Assembly: GCA_009667805.1 (NCBI GenBank)
Contig: CM019064.1
Span: 385,702,049-385,766,048, forward strand
Length of the DNA: 64,000 nt
Direction: 5' to 3'
Origin: Leptobrachium leishanense
Lineage: Eukaryota; Chordata; Amphibia; Anura; Megophryidae
Shown here: positions 19,888-32,638 of the stretch, in pieces
Layout: each line of letters starts with the position of its first letter
Numbering within the stretch: the stretch's first letter is position 1
Made by a program: the position numbers and the translations under genes
Notes under the pieces: generated by a model
What the model was told of the DNA's origin: nothing
The model's input: the letters and a program-made list of their open reading frames with translations, nothing else
The model's database searches: none

Positions 19888-20160
19888 CTCTACATTATAA
19901 GATTGTCTTTACTCTCTGGTATAAATAGGTATGCAGGTAATCTAATGGAGTAATCTGCTAGCAGTATCTATTTTATATGACAAAGACGCTAAAGCAGTGC
20001 TGCTCCCAGTCATTTTACTGCTAGTGGTAGTCATTCAGGTCCCCCCATGAACAGGAATTGAGGAAATAGGTGTAAGCACAAGCTAGTGGCTTTACAAATT
20101 GAGTAACAAGTTTGTTTGCACATATTTTCTATAGGCAGAGTGAAAATTAACATGTGTATG

Positions 20161-21091
20161 CAGGGCCGGATTTAAAATTAGGCAGAGTAGGCATGTGCCT
20201 ACAGACGCCTGCCAAAAGGGGGCGCTTTGCTCTGAAAATAAATTACAATTTACAATAATTTAGACCCCTTTATCTCTGGAGCCTTGCAGGCTAGAGGGAC
20301 ATATACATTTTCAATGGAAAGGCCAGATTATAGCCTTTCCAATGATATCAAACAAGGCCAGGTTCATGCAAAAATATAATAACAAATAAAGTAAATAAAA
20401 TTATTTTTTCTCTTAACGCAGCACTGTTATTTACTTTGTCTATTATAAAGAGAACAATAATGCTGCACTAACTAACTTTCTTATTTCCCATACTGCCGCA
20501 AGTGTGGAGGCGATGGCCCACTGCATTGTTCCAGTGACAACCTAGACCGCAGAACTGCAGTGCGGAGAGATGGGGGACTTTGGAACCCTGCATCTCTGAT
20601 TTTTACACTGCACAAGGTCAAGTGAAGTTTTCATTGGAAAGGTCAGACCACGTAATGTGTAAAAATATAAAAATTCAAAAACTGTAATGCAACATTTACT
20701 TTTTTCTCTGTTCTAGGGCAGTGGCATTATGTGCTTTTACATATAAAACAAACAATGTCACTGCACTAACTTACCTTATTTCCCACGCCAGGAGCACATG
20801 TGCAGGTGACAGAGCAATGCATTACTACTATGCATTGGTTCATCGAAAACACAAACTAGGGTTGAAAGTTAGGGTTAGGCTTAGAAATTAGGGTTAGGGG
20901 GTTCGGTTACTATTTGTGCTTGTTTTAGGGTGAACCCAAGCCCTAATATTCTGAGCCATTTTTGCTTTATTTTAAGGCATTATATTCTGATTCTTTTGAT
21001 GTGAGTGCAGCGAGAAGCTGTTTTTAGTTTATTTAAGATGTTTTTTTTTGTGGTGGGGGGGCCTCCAGATTTCTGTGCCTACTGGATCCAG
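20161..21091. mobile_element. hAT-type MITE, 8-bp duplication TGTGTATG
   Basis: TGTGTATG flanks at 20153-20160 and 21092-21099. The left end CAGGGCCGGATTTAAAATTAG and the AGGCA...GTGCC block match the inverted right end (CAGTAGGCACAGAAATCTGG). No ORF. It includes a telomere-like repeat block at 20855-21010. Confidence 0.82.
20855..21010. repeat. Repeat carrying TTAGGG-like units (copy 2)
   Basis: AAGTTAGGGTTAGGCTTAG, then GGTTACTATTTGTGCTTG and GCCATTTTTGCTTTATTTTA, in the same order as copy 1 at 17370. Confidence 0.65.
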
Positions 21092-21099
21092 TGTGTATG

Positions 21100-23990
21100 G
21101 TGCCGGGGTGGACTGAATGGTCAAGCAGTTCGAACTCTGTCCATGGGCCTAGGTTGAAGGCCATAGACAGAGGGCGTAGGCAATGGCAGAGGGTGTCAAG
21201 GCACAGGATAGCAGGAAGGCCTCAGGGTTCAGCACAAGATATCTCAGGAAAGGGGTGCCAGACCAAGGACCAGAGGTCCTAGGTCCTAGGGTTCCCTGGC
21301 TTTTCACATTTCATTTTGTTTCACTGTCTATCTTTGGACTAGTTTCATGATTTTATATTGTCAGATGGCACTAATTCATTATTGGGTCATCCAATCCAAC
21401 CGAGTGCATGGATACCGATACAACGGACATTAGGCAGAGAAATAGTTACTGTTGGTGATGTGATTAGAGAGAAACAGTTGTGTTTTCTCACCCAGTCTAT
21501 ACTGCTGTTTGGTGCCATAAGGCCTGTAGGATAAGTAATTCTAGGACTTGTCACAGATGATATTGACTCAAAGACTCACTTTCCAGAGACTACCACCTTG
21601 GATCTCAGTTTCAATATTTTGCATGCTACATCATAATTTTACTCAAGTTCCTGTAGAACAGTGATTTCCATCCTCGGTCCTCAAGTCCCCCTTAAAGGCC
21701 GCGTTTGCCAGATATCCGAAGCACAGCACATGTGATAGAATTTGCTGCTCAGTGATTTCAGGATTCAGTCTGCATTTGCCCAAGGAAATCCTTAAAATCT
21801 GGCCTGTTAAGGGTACCTGAGCAGCAGGGTTGGGAATCACTGCTGTAGAAAATCAACGACCCTGTATGATGATGATGGACATTACTTGGCATATTTTCAG
21901 GCTGTCGCAATCAAACACCGGTCATTTAGAAGACAAAGATGAATGAGGCCTACCCTTATCAGATTGTTTGCAATTGAAATTTTACTTTAAAATCTGAGTC
22001 AGAGACTGAAAGTAAATCATTCACCCATGAAATGGTCCATGTTTGTAGCTTCACATGATAAAATATGATGAAAGTGTTCTTGGAGGCTCTCCCAATAGGT
22101 AAACCTGTAACATCATCAAGAAAAAATGCTGCATTCATCGCTGCTATTATTCATTTCAACAGGCGTTAAGGTATGTAATCACACTTCCTATGACTCTAGC
22201 AGTGATGACGAAACCTAGATTATTTGAAGTAGATTCTGTGGAAATGGACCGTTCCCACTTCTAAGGAAATTGTAGGTTGTCCTCATGCTCATCAGTTATC
22301 TCTGAGGGCCCTCCCTTGTGAATTTCTGGAGAACATTATGTTCAGCCTACGTATGTACAATTACTGCCGTTGTGGGGAACCATTAAGACGCCCTTGGCTA
22401 ATCAAAGTGGGGAAGTAGAGTGCGCAGAGAAGAATACTTGAATTGATCACAATTCGCAGTATGGCCTAAGACAATATCAGCAGGATCAGTCAGTGAACCA
22501 GGGTCTATTCACAGGCATGTTGGAATTAGGCTACTTTGTTAAATCCAGTCTTATATGTTCACTGAAACACTTCTGAGCACTGTAGCTCATGCGCCTTATT
22601 AAATCGTATTTTAAATCCCTGAGTTATCTGAAACTGTAAATTTTGGGTGTGTCCTAATCATTTCCTTTTGGTACATCGAGCTAATCTCTAAACCTACCTC
22701 TCCATCCTCATATTCTGTTCTCTTCTTCCCCTGGGTGTCTCTTTCACCTGCTGATGACGTGTCTAACTTGCACAGTGTTTTTGACGTGGTACGTAACTCA
22801 CAGGTCTGTGGGTTACACTTTCTGATAATTCCAAGATGTCCTCCTCTACAATGAAACACTGGTTAACCCCGTCACTGCCGAGATCGCGATAAAGCGAGAC
22901 TTCAAAGGCATCAGGTCCCGATTTCGAGTTATCTCGATCTGCAGCTCTGAAGGACAACAGCAAATGAAATTTGTTTGCTGCAAAATAATTTGGTTTGCTT
23001 TTGTGCTGCAGAAGGTGTCCCCAAAGTTTTAGCCGTGTGGGCATAATGTCCAAGATGCTAAAACTGTTTAAAATCAGCTTTTGAATACCCTGACATAACA
23101 GGCTTTCAGCAGCCAATGCAGGGAACCATGAGCTGCAGCTCAAACTGCTGTAACTCCATTTGGCCAGTAGATGGTACCATCTGCCTGACAAATAGGTTAT
23201 TACAGTAGGAAATACACTGGGAATATTCCCAAATATTTCTTTCTGTATAATTAAAAATTATTTTTCAAACAACCACTGGTTCCTGACAATGTTTTATCGG
23301 AAAGGGGGTAAGGGTAAAATAATTTATGTAAAGAACATTATAAGTGACAGGGCCGCTGTCAAGCAACTATTTAATAATAAAACATGCTCAAATTAAATAA
23401 AGCAGCATTCCCATCACAATAACGTCAGCCAAACAAATGATCTCAGCACAGGGGAGAAACAGAGCTTTGCATTACTGTAGATTTACTGTACATGTCTAGA
23501 TAATGGCTCTTTGTTTAAGATTACTGCCTATAAATTCAAGGTTTTTCACCACTGAATCATTATGCGTTCATGTCCTGCCAAATGGTCAGGTATTAGCAGT
23601 TTCTGTTTTGTCTTCCCGGATATTCTTTCATCCTGGTACAGGTTTCTCTGCAGCTGCCAGTCTCATATATCAGTACTGAAACTGCATTCTTCTTAACTCT
23701 TTTCAACAGTGTTTTTCCTTTAGGACAAATGGGTTTAGGGTTGCCATTGTTTTCCTGGACTCCTTTACACACACGTACCTTATTGAAGGGCATGTGCTGC
23801 AAGAATAATAAAATCAACCCCTTTAACTTTGTTCCATTGCAGAGTATGAATGCTGTATCCTGCTGGGCTTTCACTTTCATCACCTGCCCACCAGGATACA
23901 AGAATGAAACATGTCCATGAAGGACAGATAAATCTGTCAAGCATCGACACAAAATAATGAGAAAATAATATATTCTACGCTAACTAACTA
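21100..23990. other. Unassigned intergenic sequence
   Basis: About 2.9 kb. I saw no conserved protein block, although open frames up to 142 codons occur on the minus strand (22763-23191). The segment 22862-22960 (CCGAGATCGCGATAAAGCG, ATCTCGATCTGCAG) may be an old MITE end. Confidence 0.35.
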
Positions 23991-23991
23991 G

Positions 23992-24835
23992 AGGGGTTAT
24001 TCAAAGAGCACCGAAATTTCGTTGCTCTTTTATTTGGCGCACTTCGGCATTCATGGCAGGGTCCCCAAAGCGCACCAAATGGATCCGCTGAACGCCGCTG
24101 GTAAACCCGCCGAACGCATCTGATAAACCGCTGAATGCAGAAGCAAACCACCGAACGCAGCCGATAATACGCCGAACAGACTGCCGAACGCTGCCGAACC
24201 CCGCTGAAAAAAGCTTACCAGCCGCTGTAAAGAGCCGACCAGCTGCTGAACAGGAATAGAAAAGAAAAAAACCCCATAATTTTTAAAAGGTGTTTTAACC
24301 AAAAATAATGAATGAAAATGCTGGAAATAATATATAAGGTCCTATGAATAACAATAAAAAAATCTGTTACTAAAGAAAAAAAAAAACCATTTAAAAACAA
24401 ATCGTAAAATTTTTACTTAAAAAATCCAGAAAAATGCCTAAAAACAATTCAATAAAAATAAATTTATAAGACTTTTTGCTGCAAATGAAAAGAATAAATG
24501 GTTGAGTAAAAATTTAATAAATACAGGGAGTTATTTTTACACTGAAACCTTTGGGATTTGCATGTTTAAACCTGTTAAATGAAAGCACCGGAAAAAATCT
24601 GGGCATTTTGCCAACTTTTCGCTGCTGTTCGGCGTTCTCTGAATAGATTAACCATTACTTCTCCAAGGAGAATTTCACTGCTGCCGAATTGCACCATATT
24701 TCGCTGGCAATTCACCAATATTTAGCGACTTGCCAGATTTCTGAATAGCTGAATTGCCACGAAATTGCACCTTACGTTGAAATTAACCTTTAGATGCAAT
24801 TCGGTGGCAAATTCGTCATTCTTTGAATAACTCCT
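23992..24835. mobile_element. Large GGGTTATTCA-family MITE, copy A
   Basis: It begins AGGGGTTATTCAAAGAGCAC and ends CTTTGAATAACTCCT, with TAG on each side (23989-23991 and 24836-24838). The interior has CCGAACGC-rich repeats and an AT-rich core shared with the copies at 25.6, 28.3, 34.7 and 47.1 kb. Confidence 0.85.
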
Positions 24836-25382
24836 TAGATGGTTTCTGTTTATTTTTGTACTTAAATTTATTTGGTTTTCTGATACTTTTATGTTTTAAT
24901 AAATATATTTTGCGCCTTATTCTGTGATTCATGGAGTCCCTCATTTTTTTTTTCCTTTTAAAATATTCACGCATCATGTAAAACGAATGGCGCTAGCTTT
25001 GATCAGCTCTGTTCTGGTGTGAAATTGTGTGTACGCAGGTAATGGGAGACAGGGCAACCTGCCAGCTTTATTATAATCTGTCATTAGACGCACCCAGTAG
25101 GCAAACAGGGTGTCTGTATTCTACCTGCACATCATTATTCAGCGGATATTGTAGACAGCGGTCGAGCGCAGGTGTGTTTGATGGAAGGGGAGCTCTTGTT
25201 TCCAGCAGCAATCATTAATAATTTACCCGTGTGTTAGTTAGCGGCTCTGCTCCAGAGAGGGGGATTGCTGGTATCAGGCTGCTGTCACTTCTGGCTTTAT
25301 TTCCTGATCGTGGAACTCTCACGCAACATTGTTTAACCCATGACGAGCAGCCAAGTCTGAATTTTTATCACATATTTTTGTA
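24836..25382. other. Unassigned intergenic sequence
   Basis: No supported feature was seen in this stretch. Confidence 0.35.
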
Positions 25383-25490
25383 TGTATCATTATTATTATG
25401 ATCATATCATCATAGCGCCAGCATTGAATGCAGTGCTTTATAATATAAAGCAGTGGCGTGATATAAAAGAAAGACAAAGAAGTATATAAA
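25383..25490 (-). mobile_element. LINE 3' tail fragment
   Basis: A TATCATTATTATTATGATC tail is followed by CATAGCGCCAGCATTGAATG and CAGTGCTTTATAATATAAAG, a diverged copy of the LINE end. Confidence 0.5.
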
Positions 25491-25641
25491 CCAAAAGCTG
25501 CTCAGTTCACACATGGCTTGAAGTAAGGAATTTGCACATGTGCTTGCGTGCCATATGGAACAATAGCAGATGTAACATGTACATTTTACTCGATGACTTT
25601 CCTAGCACAGATTTTCAGTTATTGCCACTCATAAGACTAAA

Positions 25642-26541
25642 AGGGGTTATTCATAGAGCACCAAAATGTCGCCGACATTTCGGTGCTCTGTTGTTCACCG
25701 CAGTTCGGGGAAACAAAATTCACTGCAGGGTCCCTGAAATGCAGGGAATCGGCCGCCGTATGCTGCTGTCAACCCATCACAAACCCACCGGCCACCGCCA
25801 CAAACCCACCGGCCGCAGCCGCAAACCCATCGCCCGTTGCCGCCAACCTGCCGGACATCCGCCGCAAACCCGCAGGAGGGCCGCCAAACGCAGCCGACGA
25901 GCTGCAAAGCACAACATGACCAGCCGCAGAAGGAAGCCGACAAGACGCCAGACAGGTAAAAAAAAAAACAACAAAACAATACGATTGAAAGTGTCAAAAT
26001 TGAAACGCTGTTTGTAAAACAACTACTGAACGAAAATGTCTGGAATTTACATATAAGGTTCAATGAATGATAATAAAAAGGTCTGCTACAGTAAAAAGAA
26101 AAACGCTATTAAAAATAAAACGTGAAAAAAAATTCCTGAAAAATACCTAAAAGATCCTTAAAAAAAAATCAATAAATAGGGACTTTTTACTGCAGATTAA
26201 AATAATAAAGGGTTTATTAGATATTGAACAAAAATGGAAATATTTTTTACATTGAAGCCTATGGGATTCGCCTGAATAAACCTGTCGAATGAAACCACTG
26301 AACAGCAGGGCAATTCAGCAACTTTTCACTGCTGTTCGGTGTTGTCTGAATAGATTAACCATTGCTTCTCTATGGGGGATTTCACTGCCTTCAAACAGGC
26401 ACCATACTGGCTGGCAGTTCGCCAAAATTTGCTAACTGCCTGCTCTCCGAATAGCCGAATGGCCCCAAAATGGCACTGTACGGGGAATTTCCCTGTTTGG
26501 TGCCATTTCGGGGCCAGATCGGCTGTCTCTGAATAACCCCT
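25642..26541. mobile_element. Large GGGTTATTCA-family MITE, copy B
   Basis: The left end AGGGGTTATTCATAGAGCAC and right end CTCTGAATAACCCCT are flanked by AAA on both sides. Subterminal repeats rich in CCGCCGCAAACCC (25780-25880) keep a 161-codon basic frame open; I treat it as repeat-derived. The core has ATATCTAATAAACC-type sequence in inverse orientation to copy C. Confidence 0.85.
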
Positions 26542-26781
26542 AAAGTCCAATATATACTACAAATATGTCCAACAAGACATTTCAATAAGAGATGGAGATG
26601 GTTGTGTTTAGATAAGCTTGCAATTGATATGATTTAAAGCTTCTATCAAGTTTAACTCCTTCCATTTTAACCCCTTAATGCTGCATCGTGTCCTGGCTTT
26701 AGGCAGGCTTAAACGTTGGCCAGCATCCCTTTCCAATGGGCTAATAACCATCATTGATTGAGTTCAGGCAGTCAATGACAG

Positions 26782-26863
26782 TATTTATTTATTTATTTAT
26801 TTATAAAGTGTTTTACCAGGAAGGATACATTGAGATTTCTCTCGTTTTCAAGTATGTCCTGGG
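26782..26863 (-). mobile_element. SINE tail fragment
   Basis: A (TTTA)n tail is followed by AAAGTGTTTTACCAGGAAGG to AAGTATGTCCTGGG. It is headless, ending at the same point as the other short copies. Confidence 0.85.
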
Positions 26864-28290
26864 TTCAAGAACATTGAAGTGTTACGGTTACAGAAATACA
26901 AAGTAATACAATACAGTAATACAGTAATGACCAAACAAACAAAAAAAAGAGTACAGAATGGCCTAAAACCATTAAGTACACATGGGGAAGGTCAGGAATT
27001 TTTGACCAGTGATGGAAAACAATGGTTATGGCACATATACCAAATAAACCAATAAGGGACAGTTCAAAGCAGGTTAATACTGCAGTAGAAAAAAATTAGC
27101 CATTAGATAGGAGATATACTGGACGAGGTTTGTGTCAGGAAAGCAGTAACTGTTGGTGAGATATAATAAAATACAATATATTGGATATGTATCTAAGGCT
27201 AATAATTGCCAATTATAAATCCTAGTACTTAAACTCACAATAAACATGTAACCCGACATTAATTGGTCATATCATAACCATAACCAAAAATAGCAGAATA
27301 TCACTTATCATGCACTCACTGGGGATTAGTATCTGACCCTAAAAATGGTAATTTATATGGTTTCCCTGCTAGTGATCAACTAGACAAGACATCCAGATTA
27401 TGGGCCATACAAAAATAAATGACAGTAATTGCAGATTTTCCCTTACCGTTTCCATGTTAATGTTGTGTTGCATGGAAGGTGCTAACTCAGCACCGTGCCC
27501 TGGAATGCAGCGCTAACCTCCCTTATACCCAAATTAGTGATTTCCACGCCACCCCGAGCATCAGTTCCTGGAGTCCATTGGACTCCATGGAGACTTGCGC
27601 TTCCGGGCTGCGAGATCGCACAGGGCCGAGAAGTGATTGTGGAGGGAGACTAGGAACTATATGTTCCCAGTATCACTGTGCCCGAAGAGAAGAGGTGGCA
27701 GATCGGGCCATTTTCTCCAAAGGATGGATGAGAGGTGAGTATGGATATATGGGGGGGTTTAGGGCGCGTTAAATGATTTTGCAGGTGCAGAATCTTTTAG
27801 CACCGGCTTTTATGAGATGTTTATATTTTGGCTTGATCGTCCAGACGGTAAATTGCGCCACCGCTGTGTAATACCTTACTTGTCGAGACGCTAAAAAATG
27901 ATTTCACTCCCCATGTTAAGTATAGGAGACGTAAAGTACAGTAAACTCACGCAAGCTGTGGAGCGCTAACTGATTTCACTCCAGTGTAGCGTCAACTATG
28001 AAATATCGATGCTAGACGTTAAAGTTTCTTTTCTTAGTGCTAACGCTTACATATCGAGACACTACATTAGCACCAACTGTAGAACAGAGTCCGTAATCTA
28101 TGAGGTTGTGTGAATCACTCACTTCCTAAATCACATTCCAGGCACTGGAAAACCTATGCTCCTACAATTTTGAGGTATCACTACTCATCCTTGGGCCCTA
28201 TTACAGCTCAGTCGTGATTTTAACTGATCGACTAGCTATTCTGATACTGTACGTTACCAGCCCCTATACCTTGGATAGGAATCATTAACA
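26864..28290. other. Intergenic, with a possible GCG-rich repeat at 27480-28080
   Basis: The part at 27480-28080 carries AGCGCTAAC, GGGCGCGTTAAATGATTTTG and CGCTAAC words resembling the repeats at 11.0 and 57.8 kb. I could not place its ends. The rest is featureless. Confidence 0.35.
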
Positions 28291-28292
28291 AT

Positions 28293-29181
28293 CAGGGTTA
28301 TTCAAAGAGATCCGAATTGCTGGCGAAAGGTAATCGAACAGTGAAATTCCAGGTTCAGTTACCTTTCCTGGCCATTCGGCTATTCAGAAAGTAGGCAGTT
28401 CGCCAAATGTTGGCGAATTGCCTGCACCTACGGTGCCTGTTCGTGGCCTGTTCGAGGGCAGTGAATCCCCATAGAGAAGCAATGCTTCGGCTAATCAGAG
28501 AACAAAAACCAGCAGTGAAAAGTTGCCGAATTGCCCTGCTATTCGGTAGTTTCATGCGGCAGATTTATTCAGGAGAATCCCATAGGTTTCAATGTTAAAA
28601 ATATACCAGTTTTAATTCAATATCTAATAAACCGTTCATTATAATATTCTGTAGTAAAAAGTCTCAATTTATAGATTTTTTTAGGATCTTTTAGGCATTT
28701 TTTTGCAAAATTTTTGTTCCCTTTTTTTCTTTAATCGTTTTTCTTTTTTCTGTAACAGCCCTTTTTATTATCATTCATTGGATCTTATATGTAAATTCCA
28801 GATATTTTTGTTCTGTAGTTTCTTTGCAAACAGCGTTTCACTTTTCAAACATTCAAGCGTGCTGTTTTTTTTTTGTTCACTCCATTCGTCTGCAGTGTCT
28901 GCTTTTTCCGGCAGCTGTTCTGCACTGTGATCGGCGGCTGCTCGGGTTTCTCCAGCGTGTTCGGCGGGGTTAATGCAGATGTTTTTGCGGGTTTCGGTGT
29001 GTGTTCGCCAGGTTTTTCATTGAGGGTTCGTTGGTTTTTGGCGGCTTTTCCCTGCACTACGACGTCCCTGTAGGGTCGCCAAAATGGTCGCCGAAATGGG
29101 ATCGCTAAATTGCACCGAATTGAAGAGAACAAAAAGTCACCGAACGTGCGGTGACTTTTCAATTCTGTTTGAATAACCCCG
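28293..29181. mobile_element. Large GGGTTATTCA-family MITE, copy C
   Basis: It starts CAGGGTTATTCAAAGAGATC and ends TTTGAATAACCCCG. It has the same core as copies E, F and H: AATATCTAATAAACCGTTCA, TTTTTATTATCATTCATTGG, CACTCCATTCGTCTGCAGTG. Subterminal hairpins form around CAGTTACCTTTCCTGGCC and the inverse GGTAA. Confidence 0.85.
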
Positions 29182-29184
29182 ATA

Positions 29185-29861
29185 ATGTTGGTGCGAGAAA
29201 ATTATTCCCTGGTAGCTTTTTTTTTTCAACTCGGGACAGTATACAGAAATGAATACTGAATAAGACCTTGGTATTAAATGATTTTTAAATACTTACACTA
29301 AAAAATCTCATACTTCAGTCCAACGCCTCCTCTGGTCATGCAAAGTGGAACTCTGAAAACAAATAGTTCCCAGTGTCCTTCCACCATGGCCATGACGTGC
29401 CCACGCTTACACGAGCCCTCACATGCGGCACTGCATGCCAGTTTTGCATAATGGCTCCCAACTATTACTAGTCAGATTCCTAATGTGGTAGCTCAGTCAT
29501 GCTAGAGAAGGTAACAGGGAGAAGCTAAGGGTTATTGGTTACCTCTTACTGGTTGGGTTGGAATAGAGCCTCTATTTTTGATCTCTTCTTCTCTGAGCAC
29601 TTCCAAGGCTGACCCAAGGAAAAGGGGGCCAGTGGCTCCCAAATCCCAACACCCCAAAAAACAACCCGACAACCCAATCTATTCCATCCCCAACTATGTT
29701 AGTTAGACCTCCCAAAAAAACCACTCTTGTCTGTCTCACTGATGTGCCCAATCTAATTCATTAACATATGCACCTAACTTGCATAGATTTATTAACCACG
29801 AAAAATCGTATTCCAAAAAAATATGCATTGCTGCTTAACAAATATCAAGTATGTACAAAAC
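29185..29861. other. Unassigned intergenic sequence
   Basis: No supported feature was seen in this stretch. Confidence 0.35.
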
Positions 29862-29876
29862 CACAGTCAATTTTTT

Positions 29877-31676
29877 TAAGTTCTTTATTTTCAGAGGTGT
29901 AAAAGGAACACATTACAAATATATAGGCAGCAGCAATAAAAACGACAGGTCTCATCATCAAGAAAAGGGGAGAAGAGCCCCCACCCTCAAGCGAAGAAGA
30001 GCACTTGCATAAATAACAGCGTTGTAAAAGTTGAGATAGGATCCACCTCTGACCACAAGTCCCAGATCTTATGATAAGCCTCTAATGTACCATATAATCT
30101 GGCAGACAGTTCGTCCATGACTAGCACTTCCTCAATGATTTGCCATGGCAGGGGGAGGGGGTCAGTGGAACGCCATGTCTCCGCAATGGCCTTTCGAGAA
30201 TGGCCTTTCGAGCCACCAATGCAATCTTAGAGAGAAGCCTGTTGTGGGGACGAGTAGCTCCTCCAATGGTCATGTCATAAGAAAAGTCCACAGGTCCAGG
30301 GGTATAGGAGATGCAAAAACTCCAGAGGCCTGGGTATAGACCCTCTCCCAAAATGGACCAATGGAGGGGCAATGCCACCACATGTGGACATGAGAGCACT
30401 TGTCCCCATAATTCCTCCAGCATGTGTCAGGCACAGCAGGATTCATCCTGCGAAAGAGGGATAGGGGTCATGTACCATTGCATCATGGTCTTGTATGATT
30501 TTTTCTGCAAAAGAGATGTTGATAGAGGATTTAGAGATGGAGTCCCATATGTCCGTCCAGTCAGCCGCCTCCACTGAGCTGAGTTCATGCTCCCACGCCA
30601 CCATATAAGGTAGAGGCTCCGAGCCCACAGAAGACATCAGATCCGAGACCAACTGAGAAATAAGGCCGGGAGGGTAATCCCCCCATAGGCACGTCCTCTC
30701 CAGAAAGGTCAAGGGACGATGGCCAACCATATCTAGGGCGAAGAGACATAGTTGCGGCATTGCAGGTAGCAAAAGAAGTCTGCAGGTCATAGATGTGATC
30801 TGGCAGATAATTCAGTGAACGTGAGGAGTTGGCCCCGATGGAACATGTCATGAGCATGAAGAACACTAGAGCACTGTAAGCCCAGCAGGTGGCGAGTGTC
30901 CATCCCAGGCGGAAAGTCCATATTACTTCCTATCGGGAGCAGTGGGGAGAGTTGATGGACCGGGTGACGCCTGGTGGCCCTCCTAATTCACGGCAGATGG
31001 CATGGAGGAGGGTTGGGCAGGAGGTGTTGCAGACCATTAGGTGATGTCGTTGAACCCATAACCATAAGCTGGGGGTACCTGTTGCATTGGTGTCGGATTC
31101 AAAGTCCGCCTGTTGTCTGGTGCCTCTAGGGGCATGCAGCGCCACCACTTAGGCCAACTGTGCAGTCAGATAGCAGGACCGGAGATCCGGGAGACCCAGT
31201 CCACCTGACTGTCGCGTGGTGTGGAGAAGGCCGCAAGCTATCCTATGGTGCTTGTGTTGCCAGACAAAGTTTTACACGTGCCTTTGAAAGTTTAGGTCAC
31301 CCTCTGTGAGTGGAATCAGGAGTGCCTGGAACAGGTACAAGAGCCATGGGAGAATACTCATCTTGACACTGTGGATTCTGGCGAACAACGAGATGTATTC
31401 CCTGTCCCAGGACCCCAAATCCGCCCGCAGTTTTGCGTACATTGGCTTATAGTTTGCATCATACGAGTGAGTGAGGTTAATCCCTAGATATGTAATTCTT
31501 CGTTGAGCCACCCTGAACCGATATTGGGCAGAGTTGGTAGACCGGACATGGTCTTGGATTCCTAAGGCCAGGGCACTGGACTTATCAAAATTTATCTTAT
31601 AACCAGTATGTTCGAGGAAGGTGTTGAAAATAGGTTGTAGCGCTGCCAGCCAGGTGGCCGGGGAAGTGAGGGAACA
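29877..31676 (-). pseudogene. L1-type LINE, 3' half of ORF2, decayed
   Basis: Near the 5' side (31511-31272, minus) the frame reads RRITYLGINLTHSYDANYKP and SLFARIHSVKMSILPWLLYL, the block that follows the RT core in L1 ORF2p (YLGI...GRIxxIKMxxLPxLLY). Lower frames keep PYMVAWEHELSSVEAADW, then SCPHVVALPLHWSILGEGL, corresponding to the C-terminal Cys region ('H-x-W-W-x-C-P'). Frameshifts separate these pieces. A near-identical direct repeat (CACAGTCA[AG]TTTTT) at 29862-29876 and 31675-31689 marks the insertion, with poly-T on the left as expected for a minus-strand copy. No RT catalytic block is present, because the copy is 5'-truncated. Confidence 0.8.
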
Positions 31677-31689
31677 CAGTCAGTTTTTA

Positions 31690-32462
31690 AACCCTTCAAT
31701 AAATGGCAGATACACAGGAGCTATTCACCCATCATTATAGTGTGCTTGGGTAGGAGTGGCAAATGCCATTGGCACGCCTAAGGTCTGTATTTTCCCTGCT
31801 GTTAAAACTTAATATATGACCCATGCAGACTGTTGTGTCAGTCTCGGCCTCAGCTCCCATCTGTTTGGTATAAATAAGATATTTTGCTCTTGTTGTGAAT
31901 CATATTTAATTTATACATGGTTTCAAAGGTTGTCAATATTGTTTGTCTTAATTTAAGATCGACAATCATATTTGGTACAGAGCAGGGCAGCAGAACATGA
32001 CACACGTAGGTCAGCATAAACATTAGTACGTTCCATAAAATGTAAATTTACCCTTTAAGTTAATAAATATACTACAGAAGGTAATATTAAAACATCACAG
32101 AAAAGTCCCAAAGCAGGTGCGGGCATCAAACAGACTAAAGTATTGCTGTACTTTATTCCGGGTTTCATTTTACTCACTAACTATAATGTAATCTGAGATA
32201 AAGCAAGGTCATTATTGCCCTGAGGTCCTTTTTCTCTGCTGCTGAAAAAAAAAATAACAAGATAAAACCCCCCTCTGCCTGCTGATTTAATTGAATTCCA
32301 AACTGATTTAATTGGGAGTCTTTGTTCTTCTTGGCAACTTCATGAGGGAAATATTTTAATAAATGTAGGTGTATTTATTTACATAATAACGTTTTTGGAG
32401 TATATTCCATCTGCTCTGTGATAAGCGGAACTTATTAATGCATGTTTTCAACCTGATAATCA
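31690..32462. other. Unassigned intergenic sequence
   Basis: No supported feature was seen in this stretch. Confidence 0.35.
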
Positions 32463-32638
32463 TTTTTTTTTTAGAAAGGATTTTACCAGGAAGGATACAT
32501 TGAGATTTCTCTTGTTTTCAAGTATGTCCTGGGTGGTGAGTATTTACCGCTAGGTGTCTTGCCCAAGGACACTTACTGGAGAGGTGCTCTTGCTGGGATC
32601 AAACCCATTTCTCCACAGGCTCTACTCCACCCAGCCGG
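32463..32638 (-). mobile_element. tRNA-derived SINE, near full-length
   Basis: Same layout as the copy at 3411: poly-T on the left, the body, the AGTAAGTGTCCTTGGGCAAG segment, and a B-box-like GGTTTGATCCC near the head, ending CCGG. About 28 bp between the A and B boxes are deleted. Confidence 0.88.

Noticed and set aside
22763..23191. 142-codon minus-strand ORF
   Set aside because: No recognisable motif, no splice or promoter context, and typical of chance ORFs in 64 kb.
25532..26017. 161-codon basic ORF with H-K-P-T repeats
   Set aside because: It lies in the subterminal CCGCCGCAAACCC repeats of a MITE; the other MITE copies do not keep the frame.
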